Shown: positions 46,533 to 55,055, numbered from the stretch's first letter. The stretch: DNA of 64,000 bases from Pseudomonas simiae (GCF_900111895.1 NZ_FOKB01000003.1:701706-765705), one strand, 5' to 3'. Numbers and translations: made by a program. Notes: generated by a model from the letters alone, not told the origin.

Positions 46533-48191
46533 TCAGGGCGAATGTGTGATGTCGGCAATATCTTCGGCGGAGAGCGCGCCGGTGTCGGACGTTTCCAACA
46601 CTACATAAGCACTGCTGCAAAACAACGAGTTGAGGCGTTTCATGTCCGCAATCAGTTCCAGGTGCAGGGAACTGGTCTCCAGACTCTGTACGATTTTTCG
46701 CTGCAATCGGCTCACGTGGGCATGGGCCAGGCGGCGTTCCTGGGCGCGGAAGCGGCGTTTTTCGCGCAGCAATTGGCGAGCGCTTTCCGGGTCGGCGCTG
46801 AGGAATACCGAAAGGCCCAGGCGCAGGTTGGCGATCAACTGGCCGTGCAGGCCGGTGAGTTCTTCCAGGCCGACTTCGGAAAACTGGCGACGCTGGGAGG
46901 TTTTCTGCTGCTGGACTTTGCGCAGCATGCGTTCGATCAGGTCGCCGGCCAGTTTCAGGTTGATCGACAGCTCGATGATTTCAGCCCAGCGCCGGCTGTC
47001 TTGCTCGCTGAGGTCTTCGCGGGGCATTTGCGCCAGGTAGAGTTTGATCGCGCTGTACAGCGATTCGACGTCGTCGCTGAGGCTGCGCATTTCCTGGGTG
47101 ATGGCCGTCTGTTTGCCGCGCAGTACTTCCTGCATGGCGGTGAGCATGTTGTCTATCAGGTCGCCCAGGCGCAGTGTTTCCCGAGCAGCGTTGGCCAATG
47201 CCAGGCTCGGCGTGGCGAGCGCGGCCAGGTCAAGATGACGGGGTTTGGCCTTGCCATTGGTTTCTTCGCGCTCGGGCAGCAGCCAGGCACACAGCCGTGC
47301 CATCGGCCCGATGGTGGGCAGCAGAATGAGGCAACGCGTGACGTTGTAGAGCAGGTGGAAGGTGATGACCATGCCTTGGGCGCTGTAGTCCAGGCCGTCC
47401 ATCCACAGCACCAGCGGGTCGAGTACCGGAATGATCAGCAACAGGCCGATCAATTTGTACAACAGGCTACCCAGCGCGACTTGGCGACCGGCGGCGTTCT
47501 GCATGCTGGTGCTGAGGAAGGCCAGCACACCGCTGCCGATATTGGCGCCGATCACCAGGCCGATGGCTACGTGCAAGCCGATCACACCGGCGCCGGCCAG
47601 GGTGGCGGTCAGTAGGACGGCGGCCAGGCTGGAGTAGGAGATCATCGCGAATAAGGCGCCGACCAAGGCGTCGAGCAGGATGTCGCCGGTCAAGGAAGCG
47701 AACAGCACCTTGACGCCCTGGGCATGGGTGATAGGCCCAGCGGCTTCGACGATGAGTTGCAGCGCGAGAATGATCAGCCCGAGGCCGATCCCCACGCGTC
47801 CCAACTGCCCTGCCCGCGTCTGTTTGCGCGACAGGAAGAAAATCACCCCGAGAAAGATCAGCAGTGGCGATAGCCAGGACAAGTCGAACGTCAGCACCCT
47901 CGCCATCAGCGCCGTACCGACGTCGGCGCCGAGCATCGTCGCCAGGGCGGGCATCAGCCCCATCAAGCCCTGGCCGACAAAGGACGTCACCAGCATCGCC
48001 GTGGCGTTGCTGCTCTGCACCATGGCAGTCACCAGGATACCGGCGATAAACGCCAGCCAGCGCTTGGACATGTTCTGCCCGATGACTTGGCGCAAGTTGG
48101 AACCGTAGACCCGCAGGATGCCGGTACGGACGATGTGCGTGCCCCAGATAAGCAGGGTCACGGCGGAAAGCAGATTGAGCAAGGTCAGCAT
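46533..48191 (-). CDS. Na/Pi cotransporter family protein
   Basis: A 552-residue protein with two inverted membrane repeats typical of NptA/PhoU-type cotransporters: the QSSNATAMLVTSFVG motif in the first and GANIGSGVLAFLST in the second. The last ~220 residues form a PhoU-like helical domain (LGDLIDNMLTAMQEVL, LIERMLRKVQQQK). It probably exports or imports phosphate with sodium. The PhoU-like domain suggests control by phosphate state, an inference. Confidence 0.9.
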   Translation of the reverse strand: MLTLLNLLSAVTLLIWGTHIVRTGILRVYGSNLRQVIGQNMSKRWLAFIAGILVTAMVQSSNATAMLVTSFVGQGLMGLMPALATMLGADVGTALMARVLTFDLSWLSPLLIFLGVIFFLSRKQTRAGQLGRVGIGLGLIILALQLIVEAAGPITHAQGVKVLFASLTGDILLDALVGALFAMISYSSLAAVLLTATLAGAGVIGLHVAIGLVIGANIGSGVLAFLSTSMQNAAGRQVALGSLLYKLIGLLLIIPVLDPLVLWMDGLDYSAQGMVITFHLLYNVTRCLILLPTIGPMARLCAWLLPEREETNGKAKPRHLDLAALATPSLALANAARETLRLGDLIDNMLTAMQEVLRGKQTAITQEMRSLSDDVESLYSAIKLYLAQMPREDLSEQDSRRWAEIIELSINLKLAGDLIERMLRKVQQQKTSQRRQFSEVGLEELTGLHGQLIANLRLGLSVFLSADPESARQLLREKRRFRAQERRLAHAHVSRLQRKIVQSLETSSLHLELIADMKRLNSLFCSSAYVVLETSDTGALSAEDIADITHSP

Positions 48192-48360
48192 GCTCGGCCC
48201 CCCGTATGGGTGTGCGCCAATCGACGCAAATGAGAATTGCCGCTGCCGTTCTACGTCTAGTGATTAAGCTGTAGTTGGCGAATGGGTTCTGCGCCAGCAT
48301 CGCATAGCTAAACTGGGGATTGAAACAAAACTGTCATGAAATCAGCTTTTTGCAGACGAG

Positions 48361-48386
48361 AAAAAGGGGCTCGAAAGCCCCTTTTT
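48361..48386. terminator. Terminator of the TerC gene
   Basis: AAAAAGGGGCT-CGAA-AGCCCCTTTTT is a perfect hairpin flanked by A- and T-runs on both strands. It is 17 bases past the stop of the minus-strand TerC gene and could work in both directions. Confidence 0.9.
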
Positions 48387-48402
48387 CAGCAGCGAGTCAG
48401 TG

Positions 48403-49170
48403 TTATTGACCCGGGATATCTTTGCGCAGTTTCACAGGATCCTGCTGTTTCTTCTTTTTCGCGATGGCAGTGCGCATCTTGATGTTCACCGCTTCCACCG
48501 CCAGCGAGAACGCCATGGCGAAGTAGACGTAGCCTTTTGGCACGTGCACATCGAAGGATTCGGCGATCAGCACGGTACCGACGACCAGCAGGAACGACAG
48601 CGCCAGCATCTTCAGCGAAGGGTGCTTGTCGATGAACTCGCTGATGGTGCCGGCAGCCAGCATCATCACCAGTACCGCCACGACGATCGCTGCGACCATC
48701 ACCGGTACGTGCGAGACCATGCCCACCGCGGTGATCACCGAGTCCAGGGAGAACACGATGTCGATGATCGCGATCTGAATGATGGTGTAGATGAACTTGC
48801 CACCGGCGCCCTTCGGCTCGTCGTGGGTTTCGTCTTCACCTTCCAGCGCGTGGTACATCTCCTGGGAGCTTTTCCACAGCAGGAACAGGCCACCGAAGAA
48901 CAGGATCAGGTCGCGACCGGAGATGCCCTGGCCGAACACCACGAACAGGTCGTTGGTCAGTTGCATCACCCAGGTGATCGACAGCAGCAACAGGATGCGC
49001 GTGACCATCGCCAGCGCCAGGCCGAAGATCCGAGTACGCGCCTGCATATGCTTGGGCATGCGGCTGACCAGGATCGAAATCATGATGATGTTATCGATGC
49101 CCAGGACGATCTCGAGGGCCGTCAGGGTGAAGAAGGCAATCCAGATTTCCGGATTGGTCAGCCATTCCAT
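48403..49170 (-). CDS. TerC family integral membrane protein
   Basis: A 255-residue protein with about seven helices and TerC signatures: ALEIVLGIDNIIMISIL with membrane acidic residues, and IAIIDIVFSLDSVITAVGM. Such proteins move metals, mainly manganese, and some serve metalation of exported enzymes. ATG 49170 (MEWLTNPEIW) is favoured over 49188. Only 68 bases separate it from the citrate transporter gene, so there is no room for a yybP-ykoY riboswitch. Confidence 0.9.
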   Translation of the reverse strand: MEWLTNPEIWIAFFTLTALEIVLGIDNIIMISILVSRMPKHMQARTRIFGLALAMVTRILLLLSITWVMQLTNDLFVVFGQGISGRDLILFFGGLFLLWKSSQEMYHALEGEDETHDEPKGAGGKFIYTIIQIAIIDIVFSLDSVITAVGMVSHVPVMVAAIVVAVLVMMLAAGTISEFIDKHPSLKMLALSFLLVVGTVLIAESFDVHVPKGYVYFAMAFSLAVEAVNIKMRTAIAKKKKQQDPVKLRKDIPGQ

Positions 49171-49238
49171 GTTTATTCCTTTGAGCAAGTGTTAAACCGC
49201 GCAAGCTGCAGCGCCGCGCGGTGGGTGAATCGGTACGA

Positions 49239-50546
49239 TTATAGAGTGCTGAACAGCGGAAAAATCCCCATCAGCAATGCGGCGAACATTATGCACAGGC
49301 ACACGAGCACTGCCCACTTCAGGGTGAAGCGCTGGTGATCGCCAAATTCGATACCGGCCAGGGCCACCAGCAGGTAAGTCGAAGGGACCAGAGGGCTGAG
49401 CAAGTGTACCGGCTGGCCAACGATGGAGGCGCGAGCCATTTCCACGGCAGTGATGCCGTAGTGGCTGGCAGCTTCGGCCAGTACGGGCAGCACGCCGTAG
49501 TAGAACGCGTCGTTGGACATGAAGAAGGTGAACGGCATGCTCACCAGCGCGGTGATCACGGCCAGGTACGGGCCCATGGCTTCCGGGATGACCGCCAGCA
49601 GGCTCTTGGACATGGCATCGACCATGCCGGTACCGGACAGGATGCCGGTGAAGATACCTGCGGCGAAGATCAGCCCGACTACCGCCAGTACGCTGCCGGC
49701 GTGGGCGGCGACGCGGTCTTTCTGCTGTTGCAGGCACGGGTAGTTGACGATCATCGCGATGCTGAACGCCACCATGAACAGCACCGGCAGCGGCAACAGG
49801 CCGGCGATCAGTGTGCACATCAGTGCCAGGGTGAGCGCGCCGTTGAACCAGATCAGCTTCGGACGGCGGGCATCCGGGAATTGCGACACGCTGATTTCAC
49901 TGTGGTCGATCTCGTCACCTTGCAGGTGCAGTTCACCCAAGCGCGCACGCTCACGCTTGCCGTACCAGTAGGCGATCACCAGGATCGCGACCACGCCGGC
50001 GGCCATGGCCGGGATCATCGGAACGAAAATATCCGATGGGTCCACATGCAGCGCACTGGCGGCTCGGGCAGTCGGGCCGCCCCAAGGGGTCATGTTCATC
50101 ACGCCACCGGCGAGAATGATCAAGCCGGCCATGATCCGCGGGCTCATGCCGATGCGCTGGTACAGCGGCAACATGGCGGCCACGCAGATCATGTAGGTGG
50201 TCGCGCCGTCACCGTCGAGGGACACGACCAGGGCCAGCACAGCGGTGCCGACGGAGACTTTGAGCGGGTCACCTTTGACCATCTTGAGGATCTTGCGCAC
50301 GGCCGGGTCGAACAGGCCAGAGTCGATCATCAGGGCAAAGTAGAGGATGGCAAACATCAGCATCACGCCGGTCGGCGCGAGCTTGGTGATGCCTTCGAGC
50401 ATCATCGGGCCGATCTTCGGTGCGAAACCACCGAACAGCGCGAACAGGATCGGCACGATGATCAAGGCGATCAGCGCGGACAGGCGCTTGGTCATGATCA
50501 GGAACATGAACGTGATGACCATGGCAAAGCCAAGGAAAGTCAGCAT
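49239..50546 (-). CDS. CitMHS family citrate-metal:H+ transporter
   Basis: A 435-residue carrier with about twelve helices and CitMHS features: SLDGDGATTYMICVAAMLPLY, GGVMNMTPWGGPTARAASAL and MPFTFFMSNDAFYYGVLPVL. It takes up citrate complexed with Mg2+ or another divalent metal. No two-component or citrate-sensor gene lies next to it here. It corresponds to PA5476 by sequence and location. Confidence 0.93.
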   Translation of the reverse strand: MLTFLGFAMVITFMFLIMTKRLSALIALIIVPILFALFGGFAPKIGPMMLEGITKLAPTGVMLMFAILYFALMIDSGLFDPAVRKILKMVKGDPLKVSVGTAVLALVVSLDGDGATTYMICVAAMLPLYQRIGMSPRIMAGLIILAGGVMNMTPWGGPTARAASALHVDPSDIFVPMIPAMAAGVVAILVIAYWYGKRERARLGELHLQGDEIDHSEISVSQFPDARRPKLIWFNGALTLALMCTLIAGLLPLPVLFMVAFSIAMIVNYPCLQQQKDRVAAHAGSVLAVVGLIFAAGIFTGILSGTGMVDAMSKSLLAVIPEAMGPYLAVITALVSMPFTFFMSNDAFYYGVLPVLAEAASHYGITAVEMARASIVGQPVHLLSPLVPSTYLLVALAGIEFGDHQRFTLKWAVLVCLCIMFAALLMGIFPLFSTL

Positions 50547-50809
50547 AGGAATACTCCAGGCGTAGCGCGGCTAGGGAAAGGCGGACCGGGTGGAGGTCAG
50601 CGCAGAACGAAAGGCACGAGGCGTACGGGTGGAGTTGGGGCAAACAGGCGGGTACGGGCGGACATCGGGAATCACCATTGTTGTTGTTAACAGCCGGTCT
50701 GTTGCCGGCAGTGGGGGCGATCCTAGACGGGTAAGCTTTCAGCCAGCTTTCGCTGGAAAAACAGGTGATGAAGGCCAGACATACGGTCTTCAGGTTTACA
50801 CAGTTCAAC
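50547..50809. other. Region upstream of the citrate transporter gene
   Basis: About 260 bases between the start of the citrate transporter gene and a REP doublet. Weakly coding-looking frames here are not supported. It should hold the transporter promoter on the minus strand, but I see no clear -35/-10 pair. Confidence 0.4.
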
Positions 50810-50896
50810 TGTGGGAGCTGGCTTGCCTGCGATGCAGACACCTCGGTCGTTCAGTTGAACAGAGGTGATGCGATCGCAGGCAAGCCAGTTCCCACA
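50810..50896. repeat. REP doublet (REPIN), GCTGGCTTGCCTGCGA type
   Basis: GTGGGAGCTGGCTTGCCTGC and the inverted GCAGGCAAGCCAGTTCCCAC flank about 43 bases. The right arm has one base change (AGTTCCC). It lies between the 5' end of the citrate transporter gene and the 3' end of the DUF4105 gene. Confidence 0.9.
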
Positions 50897-50922
50897 TTCG
50901 AATGGTGTTTGGCGTGAGACTC

Positions 50923-52884
50923 TTACGGGAGCTCCAGGCCGCCCGCCGCTTTATGCAATGCCCGCAAGTGCTCGCCCACCTGCTTGAGGTTGGCTTCGCA
51001 AGCGGCAATCTCGGCGGAACGGGAGGGATCCAGCAACGCCCTCACCTCTTTATCGAGTTCGCCCGTAAGGGATTGCAGCTGCTTCTGACGCTCGGCGCTT
51101 TCCGATTCCAGGCGCTCGGCCTCCGACGGTTGCGGCAGGCCATAGCCGCCACTGCCCAGCAGTTCTGCCGGGCGGCTGAGGAAGCCACTGTTGGCGAGGA
51201 TTTGTTGCAGCGTGGCGTTGGCCTTCTCCATGCCGCCGTTTTTCAGCTCACGGGCGCCGAGGTAGCGTTGTTTGACTTCGTCCTGGGCCAGCATCAACTG
51301 TTTGCGAAAGCTCGCCTGCTCAAGCAGCAACAATGCGGCGCTGGTGCGCAGATCAGCCTGGCCGAACCACTGGCGACGCTCCTCGGCACTGAGGGACAGC
51401 CAGTCTTCGACTTGGGTCTGTTTGATCGGCAAGTGTTTGCGCAGCACATCGAACATCGCCTGATAACGCTCGCGGAAGGAATCGAAGTGATAGCCCAGGC
51501 GCAATGCCCTGCGTTTGTCGTCCAGCACGCTGGTGTCGGCCAGGCCACGGGCACTCAATACCTCAAGCAAGCCGTTGGGGGTGATGTTGTCCAGGCCGGT
51601 CAGTTGCGGGTTGGCGCTGCCGCTGCGCAACAGTTTCAGGCTCTCTACTGCACAGTTGTTGGAAATAAAGAAGTAGTTGCCGTCGTAGCTCCAGTGCATC
51701 TCGGCGGCATGTTCGACGGTGTCGTTGATTTCCTGGCGGGTCAGTTTCAGCGGCACGGAGGCCAGGCCGCGCAACTCGGTCTTGGTGTACTCGTCGATCA
51801 CTTGCGCCAGCGGTAGCACAAACAGGCGAGACGGGTATTTGCCGACCAGTCCGTCCCAGCTCGACAGCTGTACGTCGCCGACGAACGCGCGGTAGGACAA
51901 CACCAGATGCTGGTCCAGATCCAGCCGACAATCCGGCCCACGCGGACGACCTGGCGCGCAGATCACCAGGCGCAACATGCTGTGGCCCCAGCGGCTCACC
52001 AGGTTCTGGTTGGCTTCGGCCAGCAGGTAGTCGATTTCGTAGACGCGCTCCGGGTCCACGTGGCCCAGTGGCGTCTTGGCGAAGTCGTTGCCGGCGTTCA
52101 GGAATGCGTAGGTGTTGGCGCAGGCGCTTTGATTCGGCGGCGCCCAGCCAAAGTGTTCTTTGTAGTAACGGAACAGCGAGGGACGGCGGCAGGCGTAGCT
52201 CGGGTCAAGCAGGAAATACTCCATATTGACCGCCACGAACTCCAACGGGCTGGTGGTTTCGTAGATGTCCGGGCTGCGGGCAACCTGATGGTTGTTTTGT
52301 TCACGCTCACCGCGGCGGCCGACGTATTGCGGCCAGCCGGCAAGGTCCAGCAGGCGTGGGTCATCGCTGAGGGTAAAGCGTCGGTCATTCTGGCCGCGGC
52401 ATTGATCAGGCAGGCCGATCAAGCCAGTGATGCTGTTCTGGCGGCTGCAGCGGTTGATCAGTGCGCGGTCTGCTTTGGACCACAAGCGTGCACGGTCATA
52501 AATGTGGGTCAATTCATGCAGCACGGTAGCGAGCATTTCCCGGCGCACAGTACCGTGGGGGCGATTGGTTTTCTGGGTGGCGGCGCTGCCGTCGGTCAGG
52601 CTGGCGAGCAGGTTGCGGTTGAGGTCCAGCTCGGACACCAGGGAGGCTTGCCCATAGGCGTTCTCGGGCATCTTGTCGGTCCAGCCGACATCGATGCGTC
52701 GATCCAACTGCTCGATGAAGCGCGGCGGCAAAGCGCGCAGCGCTTCGTCGAGCAACGCCTGGCTGGCCTGTTGTTCAGCCGGGCTCAAGCCATCGGTCTT
52801 GAGCCGCAGTTGCAGGTCGGCCTGGGCTGCACTGGCACACAGCAGCACAACCCCGGCCAGGAGCCAGGCGGCAATTCGCCTCAC
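50923..52884 (-). CDS. Periplasmic DUF4105 protein with an HELTH metallopeptidase-like motif
   Basis: A 653-residue exported protein (signal to SAAQA). An N-terminal part (~25-260) contains HELTH (His123-Glu124-His127) in ATVLHELTHIYDR, the zinc-peptidase HExxH pattern; a Glu in SPLEFVAVNMEYF ~95 residues later could be the third ligand. The middle (~280-470) matches DUF4105 (YEIDYLLAEANQNLVSRWGHSMLRLV, NYFFISNNCAVESLKLL), a Cys/His NlpC-like arrangement. The end is helical. Its ATG overlaps the stop of a DUF2388 gene by four bases. Activity is not established. Confidence 0.85.
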   Translation of the reverse strand: MRRIAAWLLAGVVLLCASAAQADLQLRLKTDGLSPAEQQASQALLDEALRALPPRFIEQLDRRIDVGWTDKMPENAYGQASLVSELDLNRNLLASLTDGSAATQKTNRPHGTVRREMLATVLHELTHIYDRARLWSKADRALINRCSRQNSITGLIGLPDQCRGQNDRRFTLSDDPRLLDLAGWPQYVGRRGEREQNNHQVARSPDIYETTSPLEFVAVNMEYFLLDPSYACRRPSLFRYYKEHFGWAPPNQSACANTYAFLNAGNDFAKTPLGHVDPERVYEIDYLLAEANQNLVSRWGHSMLRLVICAPGRPRGPDCRLDLDQHLVLSYRAFVGDVQLSSWDGLVGKYPSRLFVLPLAQVIDEYTKTELRGLASVPLKLTRQEINDTVEHAAEMHWSYDGNYFFISNNCAVESLKLLRSGSANPQLTGLDNITPNGLLEVLSARGLADTSVLDDKRRALRLGYHFDSFRERYQAMFDVLRKHLPIKQTQVEDWLSLSAEERRQWFGQADLRTSAALLLLEQASFRKQLMLAQDEVKQRYLGARELKNGGMEKANATLQQILANSGFLSRPAELLGSGGYGLPQPSEAERLESESAERQKQLQSLTGELDKEVRALLDPSRSAEIAACEANLKQVGEHLRALHKAAGGLELP

Positions 52885-53201
52885 AGTGCGAGGATAGCTT
52901 CGGCGAGGGTCTGGTCACTGGCGTCGCGGGCTTCCGGCAAACGGGTGCGCAGGGTGTCGAAGGCGGCTTCCAGCTGCGCGCCACGGATCTCGCCGTTGGT
53001 AGCCACGAAGCTGGCAGCGTCGTCGTGGGCATCGCGCACGACTTTGGAGTCGCGGATGGAGGTGGTGGTGTCCGAGGTGAAATCAATCGTGCGGCCAGAG
53101 GCGCGAACAATGATGTTACTGGTGGCCACCAGGGTCTGTGCCTGGGCAACGTCGGCCAACAACAGCAGGCCAAGGGTGGCGGCAATCAGCGGGCTACGCA
53201 T
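52881..53201 (-). CDS. DUF2388 secreted protein, copy 1 (nearest the DUF4105 gene)
   Basis: A 106-residue protein with a signal peptide (to AQAQT) and the DUF2388 core: KVVRDAHDDAASFVATNGEIRGAQLEAAF, here split as DDAASFVATNGEIRGAQLE plus flanks, then a short helical end (TLAEAILAL). It has no cysteines. Translational overlap with the DUF4105 gene indicates they are made together. Function unknown. Confidence 0.88.
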   Translation of the reverse strand: MRSPLIAATLGLLLLADVAQAQTLVATSNIIVRASGRTIDFTSDTTTSIRDSKVVRDAHDDAASFVATNGEIRGAQLEAAFDTLRTRLPEARDASDQTLAEAILAL

Positions 53202-53227
53202 GAGATGACTCCGGAATACAAAGATGA

Positions 53228-53536
53228 TTATTGGACGAGAATTGCTTGCGCCAGTTCAAGGTCACTGGCGTTAAGTTTTGGTTGGCTGCGGCGCAGATAA
53301 TCCAGCGCCGACTCCAGCCGTGCCCCTCGCCGTTGGCCGTCAGTGGCGATAAACGCGGCAGCGTCATCCTGAGCAGCCATTATCACTTTTCTGTCGAAGG
53401 GAGCGGAAGTCACCTTGCTGGTGGCATACGCGCTGACGACGGTGCTTTGGGTGCTCAGGTCGAAGGCGAACGCCACTGGCGACCAAGCCGTGCAAAGCAA
53501 TACGGGAACTCGTAAAAGGCGGTATGAAAAAGCCAT
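53228..53536 (-). CDS. DUF2388 secreted protein, copy 2
   Basis: A 102-residue paralogue with a signal peptide (MAFSYRLLRVPVLLCTAWSP, then VAFA-FD) and the core QDDAAAFIATDGQRRGARLE. ATG 53536 is chosen over the TTG at 53548. It is the most divergent of the three copies, with KVIMAAQ where the others have KVVR(A/D)A. It lies 26 bases upstream of copy 1 in the same direction. Confidence 0.85.
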   Translation of the reverse strand: MAFSYRLLRVPVLLCTAWSPVAFAFDLSTQSTVVSAYATSKVTSAPFDRKVIMAAQDDAAAFIATDGQRRGARLESALDYLRRSQPKLNASDLELAQAILVQ

Positions 53537-53616
53537 GGGACTCGACAACTGAAAACGAGCGCCAAGGCTAGCTTAATGCCCGGGCTAGAGCCAGCGCCCA
53601 GGCATCAACCCTGCAT

Positions 53617-53937
53617 TCAGATAGTCAGGATCGCCTGCGCCAGCTGTGCGTCTGTCGCGCTGTTCAGTTGTGGTGCTTGTTGGCGGATCTGTGCCAGTGC
53701 GCTTTCCAGTTTCACGCCACGGATGGCGCCTTCGCTGGCAACAAAGCTGGCAGCGTCGTCGCGGGCGGCACGCACGACTTTGTTGTCCCGCAGGGACGAC
53801 GTGGCATCGGAACTGGCGTCGGAGGTGGCCTTCAACGCGCCGACGATGGAGTCGGTGGTCACGATGAAGCTGGTCGCGTTGGCGTTGGCAGCCATGGCCA
53901 ACAGGGCAGCGGCACTCAGCAGGCGAAGACGGGACAT
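53617..53937 (-). CDS. DUF2388 secreted protein, copy 3 (first in the operon)
   Basis: A 106-residue protein with a signal peptide (to ANANA), a Ser/Asp/Thr-rich stretch (ATSDASSDATSSLRD), the core RDDAASFVASEGAIRGVKLE and the terminal QLAQAILTI. AGGAGTC precedes the ATG. It heads the row of three paralogues; 80 bases separate it from copy 2. Confidence 0.88.
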   Translation of the reverse strand: MSRLRLLSAAALLAMAANANATSFIVTTDSIVGALKATSDASSDATSSLRDNKVVRAARDDAASFVASEGAIRGVKLESALAQIRQQAPQLNSATDAQLAQAILTI

Positions 53938-54073
53938 GGGATGACTCCTGTAGATGAACGAATAAGGCGGCGCAGGGCAGCCATTGGGGATCAGACGCCT
54001 GTACTACGTGGTTCGCCACGTGGTGACTGGATATTAAGCCGCCGCTTATCCGTTCGGGAAGCGTCTTGACTGC

Positions 54074-54259
54074 CTAGTCACGCCAGAACGGTTTGGACAG
54101 CTCTGCCATCCGGTCGCCGTGGCTGATGCCCAAATCGGACAGTTCCCGGCTATCAAGCTGCGACAGTTGGCGGCGTTCATAGGCCAGGCGCAGCCACTTG
54201 GCGAGCGTGGAGGCCGTATGGCGTAACAACCGTTTATAACGGAGGGGTGGCGTATCCAT
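54074..54259 (-). CDS. DUF1127 small protein, copy A
   Basis: A 61-residue protein ending in the DUF1127 (YjiS-like) module RRQLSQLDSRELSDLGISHGDRMAELSKPFWRD; key parts are LSQLDSRELSDLGIS and KPFW. ATG 54259 (MDTPPLRYKR) has AAAGGTG upstream; GTG 54268 is an alternative. Arg-rich DUF1127 proteins have been shown to bind RNA or affect phosphate and carbon metabolism in some alpha-proteobacteria; nothing specific can be said here. Confidence 0.85.
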   Translation of the reverse strand: MDTPPLRYKRLLRHTASTLAKWLRLAYERRQLSQLDSRELSDLGISHGDRMAELSKPFWRD

Positions 54260-54332
54260 GGCGTGCACCTTTCATGAGGTCTTGGAACACCATGTTGAGC
54301 GAGGGGACGTGACCGATACAGATACACTCGGG

Positions 54333-54375
54333 TTAAATTGTACTGCTTAACTGTTGTATTTTTTAAACTGTACTT
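54333..54375. promoter_or_regulatory. Direct repeats upstream of DUF1127 copy A
   Basis: TTAAATTGTACTGC (54333) and TTAAACTGTACTTG (54363) are spaced exactly 30 bases apart, with a weaker TTAACTGTTGTA between them. Reading toward the gene the core is GTACAGTTTA. This looks like a multi-site operator for one regulator. Confidence 0.45.
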
Positions 54376-54428
54376 GTCGCCGATTGAAGCCACTGTTTTC
54401 CCGTTGAAAACCTTCACCTCGGAAACAA

Positions 54429-54463
54429 CAAAGCCCGCCTCCAGTATCCCGGGGCGGGCTTTG
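54429..54463. terminator. Terminator after DUF1127 copy B
   Basis: CAAAGCCCGCC pairs with GGCGGGCTTTG around a 13-base loop. It lies between the two DUF1127 genes and would end the minus-strand transcript of copy B. Confidence 0.7.
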
Positions 54464-54522
54464 CTTTGACAAATCTGGGTGCTGGCGGTGGACCCGTTAG
54501 GTCAGGGCCAGCGGGCGCTAAA

Positions 54523-54738
54523 TCAGCGCCAGAACGGCTTGCTCAGCTCTTCGTAGCGTTGAGCTTCGCTGATGCCTGCGTCAGCCAGCAGACGCGAATC
54601 CAGGCGAGCCAGTTGGTGGCGGCTGGAGATGCGGCGCTGCCACAACATCAGGTTGGCGATAACGCGCAGAGGCAGGGAAGCCTGGGTGTTTACAGCTTTT
54701 TCTTCAAAGAACAGATCGGAACTGAGTGTACGTTCCAT
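54523..54738 (-). CDS. DUF1127 small protein, copy B
   Basis: A 71-residue protein with a 30-residue variable start and the DUF1127 module (SRHQLARLDSRLLADAGIS, YEELSKPFWR). It shares KPFW and LDSR with copy A. AAGGATG precedes the ATG at 54738. Its upstream 250 bases are filled with GTACAG/CTGTAC repeats. Confidence 0.88.
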   Translation of the reverse strand: MERTLSSDLFFEEKAVNTQASLPLRVIANLMLWQRRISSRHQLARLDSRLLADAGISEAQRYEELSKPFWR

Positions 54739-55055
54739 GATGACATCCTTCCGCTTGTGGCGGGATTAGGTAGTGGTTTAACTGATGCCAATGATCCTCT
54801 TCCGGCGCAAGACTCTCTAGATACAGTTCACCTGTATTGTGAGGGGCCAGTTAACTGTTTATAGGCGCTGTACTGTACGGAAATGGGGCAACTGTACCTG
54901 TCCGCACTGAAATAGTGCGAAATTGGCTTTTTAGAGGAGGTATGTGGGAGATTTCGGTAGGAAATGACCGGTACAGCAGTACAGTTTTTCAAGAAGTGGC
55001 AGGGAAAGCGTCGAGCTGATGAAACTGTGTTTGCATCAGCACGACTCTGTATCAA
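54739..55055. promoter_or_regulatory. Repeat-rich control region of DUF1127 copy B
   Basis: This 317-base gap has no gene. It holds ATACAG-TTCAC-CTGTAT (54821-54837), the palindrome CAGTTAACTG (54848-54857), overlapping CTGTACTGTAC (54868-54878), CTGTAC (54892-54897), the perfect inverted repeat CGCACT-GAAAT-AGTGCG (54903-54919) and two GTACAG copies (54971-54976, 54979-54984). The GTACAG motif is shared with DUF1127 copy A. Confidence 0.5.

Noticed and set aside
49171..49238. Possible yybP-ykoY manganese riboswitch before the TerC gene
   Set aside because: Only 68 bases separate it from the upstream gene and no riboswitch core is seen.
49335..50690. 451-codon plus-strand frame opposite the citrate transporter gene
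   Set aside because: A shadow of the CitMHS gene with low-complexity His/Arg/Gly translation.
54046..54417. 123-codon minus-strand frame overlapping DUF1127 copy A
   Set aside because: It runs through the repeat-rich promoter region and overlaps the better supported DUF1127 frame out of phase.
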